Assembly: GCF_963576545.1 (NCBI RefSeq)
Contig: NC_083653.1
Location: 18,689,639-18,753,638, forward strand
Origin: Limanda limanda
Lineage: Eukaryota; Chordata; Actinopteri; Pleuronectiformes; Pleuronectidae
Length of the DNA: 64,000 nt
Reading direction: 5' to 3'
The translations under genes were made by a program, and so were the position numbers. Positions 27,414 through 36,800 of this stretch are shown here, piece after piece. The stretch's first letter is position 1; each line of letters opens with the position of its first letter. Under the pieces are notes generated by a model that was not told the DNA's origin, searched no databases, and was given only the letters and a program-made list of their open reading frames with translations.

Positions 27414-28796
27414 CTAACGGCTCTGATCCAGCGTCACAGAGACTTTCACATGTAACAGCTTCAAGGAATCTATAATGCTAAAGAATGGAAACATCTTCTG
27501 AGTGAAAGTGTGTGTGAAGGTGAGAATGTGTTTGTTAGTATCTAGATCAGAGAACAACAGTTTTCCTCTGTTCCAGTCCAGTTTCACTCTGATCCTCTGG
27601 ATCTTCTGCACAGAGAGAAGAGATGATCCTGATGGTGACGCTGCTTTGTATTTACCATCATAGAACCCTATTCCCCATAATCCAGACCGATTGTTTCCCT
27701 TGCTCTGGATAGACTCTGCTCTTACACTCAGTGCCCAGCGTAGACTGTCTCCAACCAGGACGTCCCAGCTGTGAGTCCCTGAGTTAAAACCCTCAGATCC
27801 CAGGACTGAGGCGTAATAATCAAACCTCTCTGGATTGTAAGGAAGCTTCTGTCTCTCTCCTAGTCTCAAACTGGTCAGATCTTCAGACAGGACGAGAGAT
27901 GGACTAGCAGAGTTTGGGTCCAGAACCACAGGACTGTAGGAGACCATGTCCTTCATCTTGTTCCAGATGTTGAAGCTCAGGTTGCCCAGATGTTTGGCCT
28001 CGTCCATCAGAGCTCCTGAGGCCAGCTGTGGATAATCCAGCAGGGGGCGCTGCTGGACTCTTTCCACTGCAGCCTTGTAGTTGAGCAGGAACGAGACGTC
28101 TTCAGCTCTCAGCTCGTCCTCTGTGGTTCTGATTGTGTCTGAAAGAGACGTTATGTCTCTGCTCAGAGCCTCAATCTTCTCCTTCATCATCCGACTCTTC
28201 TGCTTCTCTTCCTCCCTCAGTGCAGCCATCCTGGCCTCCTCTTCCTCCTCCAGAAACTGATGAAGCTTTTTAAACTGCTCCTTGATCTGCGTCTCTGTGC
28301 GTCCGGCCTGGTCCTTAATGTGTTCTGCTGTTTGTTCAAACTCTACTTTAACACGTGCAAAACACTGTAACTTCTTCTTCAAGGGCTTCAGAGTTTCTCG
28401 AAGCTGCTTCTTGTGTTGTTGTGCAGCTTCATCGATGGGTCTGAATCTGTGGTCAGTGTGTTTTTCTGAATCGCTGCAGACGAGACACACTGGCTGCTGA
28501 TGGTCCAGACAGAAGAGTCTGAGTTTCTCTGAGTGCAGACTGCAAAGAGCAGTTGAAGAGCTGTGATCTCTCTCCTGTAAGAAGGTCTCACACAGTTTCT
28601 TCAACACCAGGCTAACAGGTGGTTCAATCATTGAATGTCTTCTCTTACAAAGTGGACACTCTTTTACTTCTTTGTCTTTCCAACAGCTCTTCACACAGTC
28701 CTTACAGAAGCTGTGGCTACATGACAGAACAACAGGATCTGTGAAGACATCACGGCAGACGCAACAGCAGAGATCCTCTTCTAATCTGGAAGCCAT
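27414..28796 (-). CDS. Intronless TRIM protein (RING, B-box, coiled coil, PRY-SPRY), TRIM35-like
   Basis: A 460-residue open frame starts at ATG 28796. RING finger at residues 11-50 with Cys11, Cys14, Cys26, His28, Cys31, Cys34, Cys47 and Cys50; B-box 2 at about 83-125 ([20 protein letters not shown] onward); long Glu/Lys-rich coiled coil at about 125-250; PRY-SPRY at about 280-455 ([36 protein letters not shown]). This architecture is an E3 ubiquitin ligase whose SPRY domain recognises the target; fish carry many such genes near TRIM35/TRIM39, often in innate immunity. The whole frame is one exon, unlike mammalian TRIM35, which suggests an ancient retrocopy or the intronless fish subfamily. 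All zinc ligands are present and there is no frame break, so it is probably functional. The exact orthologue cannot be named from sequence alone. Confidence 0.88.
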   Translation of the reverse strand: MASRLEEDLCCCVCRDVFTDPVVLSCSHSFCKDCVKSCWKDKEVKECPLCKRRHSMIEPPVSLVLKKLCETFLQERDHSSSTALCSLHSEKLRLFCLDHQQPVCLVCSDSEKHTDHRFRPIDEAAQQHKKQLRETLKPLKKKLQCFARVKVEFEQTAEHIKDQAGRTETQIKEQFKKLHQFLEEEEEARMAALREEEKQKSRMMKEKIEALSRDITSLSDTIRTTEDELRAEDVSFLLNYKAAVERVQQRPLLDYPQLASGALMDEAKHLGNLSFNIWNKMKDMVSYSPVVLDPNSASPSLVLSEDLTSLRLGERQKLPYNPERFDYYASVLGSEGFNSGTHSWDVLVGDSLRWALSVRAESIQSKGNNRSGLWGIGFYDGKYKAASPSGSSLLSVQKIQRIRVKLDWNRGKLLFSDLDTNKHILTFTHTFTQKMFPFFSIIDSLKLLHVKVSVTLDQSR

Positions 28797-29254
28797 TGAG
28801 TCTCCAGGTGAAGCTGGAAACAGACAGTCAGTCAGTCACAGCTCCACGAACTTCTCTGAGGTTCCCTTCCTGTCTGAGTCGAGGTGTTTGTTGAGTCTGT
28901 GACGTGCTGAAGTCTTTTTAAAGAAACAGAAGCAAAGTACAAACAAATGGACACATTGTCAGAAAATTAAAAGATGGTTTTATAAATTCAAATCAGCTCA
29001 AGTTTGCTCATTAATTTGTGTGTGAGTGCAGTAAAAAGTATGACATCATGATCGAATGATTGTATTTTTTGTCGGGATTATTATACCTTACGTGTGACAC
29101 AATTATACAGTGTGACTTTGGGCATTCAGAAATTGTGGCTGTCAGAAACATATTTAATACAAGACATAAAGATTCCTTTGATCTATGACCACTGACACTG
29201 TCACTGCAAGAGTGGAGTTGTTGTTTACCGTTCAGCATCAAAGGATTCATGGTC

Positions 29255-29803
29255 CCCGATACAGAACCTTGTGCTTTAATGGCGTGTAATCAAACTGTCA
29301 CACCGTGTGACGAAAAATCGATCTTTGAATAACTTTGTATCTCCATCTTGCATCTTGTTGTGATGACACTCATTTCAATTTGAAGTTGATCTGAAGTAAG
29401 CCCTTGTACAAGTACCTCAAAGTAAAAATGTGGAACATGGCCAAAATGGCCACTAAATGCAAAATAGCAGGTTTCCTGTGGCGTTTTTCCAATTGCACCC
29501 TAGACTTTTTTGCTTGTCTGGTCATGATACACCTGTGTATCGATTTTTGTGAAGATCGGTCAATGTGAACACGTTCCGGGGGTCTCGGGGGGCACTGTAG
29601 AGCCATTTTGCGACGCCCATTGAAAACTCCTCCAGAATGCGTACATTTTAACCACTTTCTAACTTTCTGCACATTTTGGTAAGAATTTGAGCATGGTAAA
29701 GCCCTCAAAAAGCCAATTCATTTGCCTGAATAATAATAATAATAATCCTTACAATTTCAATAGGGCCTCACCTGACCTTTGATGTCAGTGCTCGGGCCCT
29801 AAT
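29255..29803 (+). repeat. Dispersed repeat, longer copy
   Basis: The last 176 bases match 25500-25677. The upstream part includes caccgtgtgacgaaaaatcg and cattttgcgacgcccattga, which I associate with the same widespread fish element. The left boundary is approximate. With the truncated copy it flanks the TRIM gene in direct orientation. Confidence 0.6.
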
Positions 29804-29949
29804 AAAAGATTAAAAAGGGCAGAATAAAAGCAGTAAAAATGATTAAAAGAGGTAAAAGGATAAATCTGTACGAGGGAAAAAGGAACTGAAGGATTATAAA
29901 CTAAAAACAGAATGAAATACAATGACGGTGTGACCTTATAAATTAGCTT

Positions 29950-30270
29950 TATTGAATGCACTTGTGAGTTGAAAAATGTACAAACCTGTTTTTTAAATGA
30001 AAGGAGCATTCCTCAGGCAGCTGGTTCCAGTGCTGGGCTCCATATTGACTTCCATTTGCTTCTCCATGTGTAGATTCTACCCAGTGCACCACTAGCAGTC
30101 CACTCCCCACTGATGTCGGGTCCCGCAGGGTTGTATTGGACTAACATGTCTGCTATGTATTTGGAAGCAGCTCCATTCAGAGATTTAAAACTGAGCAGTA
30201 AAACTTTCAAATCACTCCTCTGGCTTCCTGGCAGCCAGTGTAGAGATGGCCCACGCTGTTTGATTGTCAG
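29950..30270 (-). mobile_element. LINE reverse-transcriptase C-terminal tail, fragment
   Basis: On the minus strand the sequence reads GPSLHWLPGSQRSDLKVLLL followed by SFKSLNGAASKYIADMLVQY, the typical end of a non-LTR reverse transcriptase (SLHWLPV..RIDFKILLL..KSLNG..PKYI..). The continuation LSFKKQVCTFF after a stop also matches the tail of such proteins. Only the last ~100 codons remain, with stops, so this is a dead 5'-truncated copy. Confidence 0.65.
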
Positions 30271-31179
30271 TTTATGATGGTAAATGAAAAGACTTAAACG
30301 AAAGTGTTCAAATAATAAAATATTACTATTATTAATTTTATGAATTATTATTACTATTATGATGATGATGATGTAAAGCAAGAGATATCTTCCTACTTAT
30401 CACAGATATGTGTGAGATCGGACAAGAGTTTGAACAAGGGAACGAAGCCAACTTTTTTTTGGATAATTATGAAGTATAATTAGTGTGAAGTTAAGACTAC
30501 CATTGCTGGACCAGCACAAAAACAACAGACCAGTCAAATTAGCAACAAGCTGCTGAAGTGTTGGCAGCTAAAGATTTAGATTTCTCCCTCTTTGTCGAGA
30601 GCAAGGCTAAATTGTGAATCAGTATTGGACTGCGTTCATTTATCATTCATTAACTTCAGATGAATGAGAGCAACTGAAGATAAATTATCATCTGGTTTTT
30701 AGGTAAATTACGCTGCCCCCAAGTGGCCAATAAAAGCTCCTCTAGTGCAACTGGAGAAAGTCGTTTGCTCAGAAGCCACAAATGTTCGTTTTCTGTCTTT
30801 CCGCACATTCGCCACCGAGCCAACACACAGAAGTGCTGTGTGTTAAGAAGTGTCCCTGATTGAGTCGTCTCTCCAAACAGCTGGCAGATGTAGACATAAC
30901 ATCGCTCCTTTTTCATCCTCTCTTCCTTCTCCGGACCCCTTCACCTTCACCCCTTCTTTTCTGTTACCGAAACCCCTTCCAACCGAAGTGCAGAAAACAC
31001 CTGTTTCCTACGAGGTCAGCTGGGACAAGAAGCAGCCGTCCTCCCTGCTCGTCTTTCTGTCCCCTGTCCGTCCTCCGCTGAGGAATGTGAAGGCCAATCT
31101 GCTCCCACTGTAAGTTTATGGTGAGCTCCACACTGGGTTCAGGCTGTTTTTGTCATGAAGTGTGGAATATTACACTCAC

Positions 31180-31402
31180 TGGGACATCATGTTTGAGGTA
31201 GTCATCTCTGTTTTCTTCATCTTCTTCAGGCTTCAGATCAAAAATCAAGTAGCCAACCATTCCATTGATCCCACGTTCCACTGTTTGTCTCTTGATGTGG
31301 AGCCTCACACCAATCTTCTGACTATATCCAAGGCCTGCTTTGAATTCTCTAATGTGGAGTTTCATCCTGCTGCACAGACACTTCTCACACTGAGGGGGAT
31401 TT
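31180..31402 (-). CDS. Possible coding exon of unknown product
   Basis: On the minus strand a polypyrimidine-poor acceptor (ttccacag) precedes a 74-codon open stretch reading NPPQCEKCLCSRMKLHIREF then KAGLGYSQKIGVRLHIKRQ, ending in DDYLKHDVP directly before a strong donor gtgagt. A second open stretch with an acceptor (cttacag) follows at about 31111 down to 30975 and reads WEQIGLHIPQRRTDRG. The composition is protein-like and the splice signals are in place, but I recognise no family and found no start or end exon. It could be a relic or chance. Confidence 0.22.
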
Positions 31403-32576
31403 CTGTGGAAACCTAATTAACCCATCAAAAGGCATTAGTTTTAACACAAACTGCTGCTTTCTACCACAAGTCTGGCTCAGAGCTGCAGTTGGAAAATAGA
31501 GGGATGATGCACCAAAGGCTCAGTGTAGGCCGATGGTGCCAGAGGAGGGAGGAAAAGTACCGTGAGGCTTCTGCTGCTTCATCCCTCTAACACCCGTCAC
31601 AGCCCCTAACCCCAAAATCAAACTCCCACAAACAAACAAGTCGTATAAAGTCATTACATAAGTCAACCAGCCACACTGGGCAAGCTTGATGCTTCTGTGT
31701 GGAAGGAAAGATTTTATTCTGGCTCGGAGCGCTCAGACTTCTGCTCACCCCCCCCCCCCCCCCCCCTCGGCCTCAGATCCCCCACGGCTGCGTTTGTTCT
31801 CCCCCCCCCGGCCGGGTCGCTGCAGGGAAGATGAGCCCGCTTCCCTCAGACAATCCCTCCTCCGGCTTGCGTGAGCATCCCTGTAATTATATTTACTTAA
31901 ACAGAGGTCAAATATTAACTATGGCCGTGGGGCAGGGTTTATTACATTTCCCTTCAAGGGAGAATCTCAGAAGCATGTGTGTCTGTTCTAAGTATATTCC
32001 GCAGGCCTGAAATAACTGTGAAGAGGCCGCCGAGCTGGAGAGCTTGTTTACAAGGTAAACATTTGCTTCCACTTTTAAAATTAGATTTTGGTGGAGCTGC
32101 TGCACAGGGGCAGATTCATGGGCCAGAGTTTCTCTTCTTCCTTTGTTGATCGGTGGAGGAGATGATTTGTTTTGTAACATCCATTTATTATTTTCTCACC
32201 TCTGCTCCATTGAATCCCATTCTGAAAATAAAGAGTGCTCCTCATTAGTGTCTCAATTTTCTCCTCAGTTTATTTGTTTTTATTGCTGTGTACTAGCAGC
32301 ATGGCCTTGTGAGGTGGACCAGTATTGATTGACCAAACGTTTATTACGAAATCTTGTACAGAAATGTATTTTTCCCAGAGGATGAACCTCACCACTCCTG
32401 ATTGGTCCTGAAGCAACACAAGATTGGCATTTTTTGGTTTTGAGCAAAATGTCTCAACAACCATTGAGTAGATTTCCATGAACAGACGTTCTTGTCCCCC
32501 CTCAGGGGGTAATGTAGTAAAAAATTATTTGACCGTCAAATGGATTCTTGTGTAACACGTACTTAAGCGTTATAAA

Positions 32577-32890
32577 TGTGAGCCAAAGCTGTAGCATGTA
32601 GAAATGTTCTATTCCACAGTGAATATGTTGGACTTTACTTTGAAAAATCTCCAAATCTATACAGTAAATATGTTTGATATTCAGTATGTAGGTAGTCAGA
32701 GATGTCCTGAACACAGGCATATCAGTCTCTCTCTGAACTTATTGAGCAAAGTGTTTTTACAGTACTTTGAAGTATCCTGAAATGGTCTATTCCACAGTGA
32801 AAATGTTGGACTTTACATTGAAAAATATCTTAATCTATACAGTAAATATGTTGGACTTTACTTTGTGAGCCAAATGTGAGCCAAAGCTGG
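32577..32890. repeat. Imperfect tandem duplication, period about 178 bp
   Basis: tctattccacagtgaa, tgttggactttac, aatctatacagtaaatatg and gtgagccaaagctg each occur twice, with the first three groups separated by about 178 bases. The second copy additionally repeats a short internal piece. Not a known element to me. Confidence 0.65.
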
Positions 32891-33887
32891 TGTATGAGAA
32901 GCAATATCACTCTAAAGTCAACGACCCAAAGATTTTTTTTAAACAACACACAGTTTTCACAAATAATTCCTTCTGCCTTTGGGGTCAATAAATGCAGAAG
33001 TAATTCCTGATCGTGGTGAAAATTCCAGATACTGCAAAAAGAAAAAAAAGAGAAGCAAGCTGGACAGATATTAATGGACTGTCAGCAGTGCATAAGCAGC
33101 AGGGGCCTGAGGAGCGGCTGTAATGTTCTGAGCAGCTGGCTCATAAAGGCCGGGAGGACGGCGGCTGCTGGGGCCAACAGGACGGAAGCTTTCCTCTGCC
33201 CAGTAGCTTCCTGTTTTCAGACACACAGCTCGAATGAGAGGGAAGCCGCTGACCCCGGCCTCACTCTCATCTTACAGGCCGACCAACCCTTTACTTATAA
33301 ATATACTGCACACTTCTTTAGGAACTGCTAATAGGACATGTATTCTTTTGGACAATGACAATAAAGAGCTATTCTATTGTAGTTTTAGAATAAAAAATCA
33401 GATTAATGTAAATTTGAATGATCAAATCAATCATACAACTCAAATGTAAAGTAGATATTGAGAGAATATTTATCAAGTATTCATCAAACCACTGAAAGAT
33501 GTATTCTACTGTATATCCCTCAGGAATCAAACAGCCGTCCAGCAGGAGCCACCTTTATTACTTTTTTAAAGTCTCATTCAAATAAATAATAAAAACACTT
33601 TACAGAGAAATGTAATAAAAATCTAGGAAAATCACAGTTTTTTGTCATTATAAAAACAGACAAGGAAAATTATTAAAAACACTGTCAATACACTAATCAC
33701 CCTAATAACATACAATTTTAATCATTTCAAAAACATAGACATTCATGTGTTTGCACTGTGCATGTGATTGGACCTTGGAGTGTTGTAAATGCTCGAAATG
33801 CCTGAAATCTTTCTTCACCCTTACTCTAGTTCTAGTTTACTGGTGACACTGCGTCAAGGTTTCAGGCCCGATTCTGTGACACAGAGT

Positions 33888-36800
33888 TCACATGGCAACA
33901 GCTCGGATGTCCTCCAGCTCGACTCTGTCCTCATTCTGAGGCTGCGGCTGCCCAGCCTGAGGTTTGTCCTCTTCGAACTTCTTCATCTTGGTGTTTCGGA
34001 GGATCTGTGAGATCAGTCGCTCATAAAACCAGTCCAGGTCCTGAGGGTCCTCCGGCCATGTCAGGTACTCTCTTTTCTGAACGAATACTCTGATTGCATT
34101 GTACCTCATCAGCTTGTAGTGAGCCACCTTTGGTTGTATATCATCAGAAAAGAGATTTCAGTCAGCATTGAAAATCTTCTGTTTTCAATACGTGAACAAG
34201 CAGCACAGCAACAGTTTTCTGGCCTGATTGAAGGAATGTTCATTTAAACGTGACTGAAGCCTGCCATCTACTGGTGAAAAGTAAGCATTGGAGCTGCAGA
34301 CCTTAGGCTCTACATTGTCTGTTAGTCCCCTGGCACAAGACACCAACAGAGTTTGGTAGCTGTTGACTCAACCAATGATTGTATATTAGCAATGTATAAC
34401 ATGACTACTTGCAAATGAATGAGGGCCCCTGTAGTTCAAAGATTTAGTGTGTGAGGGTTAATAGTTTTACAACCCGCAGCCATTCTTAGTGTTGTTGTTG
34501 GCAGCAGAAAAGCTAAAATGGTCTTTTAGCAGGGAAATGTCATGTACTTCTCTCAGGAGTGGGTCGCGACTCTATAAGAAGCAGTGAATATTGGGCTTAC
34601 ATTTGTCAGGTTTTCAGAAAAATCCCTCCAAACTGGTTATATTGGTGCTCATTAACAGTTTTCTCACATATTTTCCAAATTAATTTATAGGGGGATAATC
34701 TGTCAATGTTGTTTGTACAAGTAATGAAGCCTGTTCAGTCACTAACTCAGCTGCCTCATACACACCTTCCCTATCACCAGCAGAATCAGGACGTTTTCCA
34801 GCTCCTCCACCATCCGGCTTTGGGCCAAGGTAAACGCCTCCAGGCACCAGCCATCTAGACAGAGACACATACACACGTTGTTTTTCTCAGGCTTTGATTT
34901 CTTTTATTTGGTGCATAATTTCGTAATTCAGAAAAAAAAGATGATGGAAACCGAGCCTTAGCTGGCCACGGTATTAGTTAGAATGCCAGCTTTCAAAAAT
35001 CAGGATCGCATTAAAGGTGGGGTTGGTTATTTGGTTCTGAAACACTTTCTATTTTATTAGTTGAAATCCTATTTACTTTGGGATAGCCATCAACAAAAAT
35101 AATCATCTGAAAAAAAATTAAAAGCCAGTGTCTGTGGCCATCCCATGTCTGACAAAAACAAACCGAATCATCCGAATAAAATGATTGGCTGTCATACCCG
35201 TCTGTCACTGACCAACCTCACCGCTGTTGCACCCTTACAGGATTACCAACCCTATCTTCAAGGATCTTTGTTTGACATTAGGGAAATATCAGTGTTCACA
35301 GCCTTAGATGAAATTACTTTCATATCTGCCTATTAAATATGAAACCAGCAGCAGGGTAGTTAAAATTAAAGACTTGGATGGATCGATACAGCTAGCCTTG
35401 GTCTCGTCAAAAGCTCACGAAGAAATATAGCTTGGTTGTTTAATCTATCCAGAAACCTGCAGACTTAATGCTAGGCTTAAATAAACTAAGCTGTGGCTTC
35501 ATATTTAATGCACATATGTTGAACTATTCCTTGAAAGAAAGTCCAGAACTCAAACGGTCAGTGTAGCCGTGTGAAAATAAGATGAGCTGTACCTTTGAGG
35601 AACTCCTTGGAGATGACGCACACGGTCTTCCTGCTGCCCCAGATGGCATCTCTGATGTTTGTCATGTGATCCTCACCGGGCAGGAAGTCTCTGGCCTCGA
35701 AACAACAGTGTAAGAAGTTCTCCTCTGAAAACTGGTTGTCAAGTTTGTTCAGTAAAGCAGCCTCCACCCACTTATAGTCGCTGTTGCTGAAGCAGAAGAA
35801 GACGTCGTACTGCATATCTTCTAAACAAGGCGCAACTTTCGGCCCCTCGAGAACCCTTCCGACGATCTTCTTGTAGATCACATATATGTGCCCTCTGAGA
35901 TGGGCGTAGACGACCCCACTCAGGGTGACAGTGACAATAAGGAGGGCAGAGAAGATGAAGAGGGCAAACTTAAGATCCTGGCTGGCCTTTTCGTCGTCCT
36001 TTTCACATGGTGTTATGATGGTGGCATAGTCCAGCAGGGGAAGGTTATAGAGAGCAGCTGGAAACTCACATCTGTAACCCTCGGCTGGGCCCAGGATGGT
36101 TACATTCGTCGCATTGAGCCATTGCAAGAAGCTCTCCAGATTACAATCACAGTAGAACCGATTCTCTGCCAGGCTGAGAAAGTGGAGAGACTGAAAAGTC
36201 ATAGGATCCGGGTAAGCTAGGAAGTTGTTCGAGAGGTCGACTTTTTTCAGGCTGACCGGAAAGACATCCGGCTGCAGGAAGGTCAAGGAATTAGTTGAGA
36301 GGTCTAGTTCTATCATCGAGCTGAGGCCTCTGAAAATCCCTTGTGGGAGTGCGGTGAGCGAGTTAGAGCTTATACTGAGGGCAAGAAGATTATTAAGAAG
36401 ATCAAACAGGTCAAGGCATTCCCCCTGTGCCCAAATTATCTGCAGGGAACTGTCACTAAGAAATAACACTTGCAACGTGTTATTATAAGGTATTTTAATA
36501 TTCTTGTTTAGTGTGCACCCCTTGATGAAGTTGCTGCTGTAGGAGAAAGTCTGGAGATGCTTGAAAGCAGTCACTGTTGAATAAACATCCTCCAAGTTCG
36601 TTAATCGGTTTTCGCTGACGTCCACATAGGTGCTGTTCATACCCAAGTCAGCGATATTGTGCAGTGACTTCAACTTGTTGTCACCCAAAAGGAGATACTC
36701 TAGGTTTGGTAATGATGCCGGAGAACCCAGGTGGCGCAGCGAGTTCCCTGTCAGATATAACGCTCGTAATTTAGGAAGATCACTGAAGGCTAGGTGTCCC

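Larger units (their letters stand above)
28797..33887. other. Repeat-rich spacer between the TRIM gene and tlr5
   Basis: Contains the TRIM 5' flank, a dispersed repeat (29255-29803), a LINE tail (29950-30270), a possible unassigned exon (31180-31402), a poly-C run (31747-31767), a GC-balanced block (31790-32110) that may be a conserved noncoding element, an imperfect tandem duplication (32577-32890) and AT-rich DNA. No intact gene seen. Confidence 0.55.
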
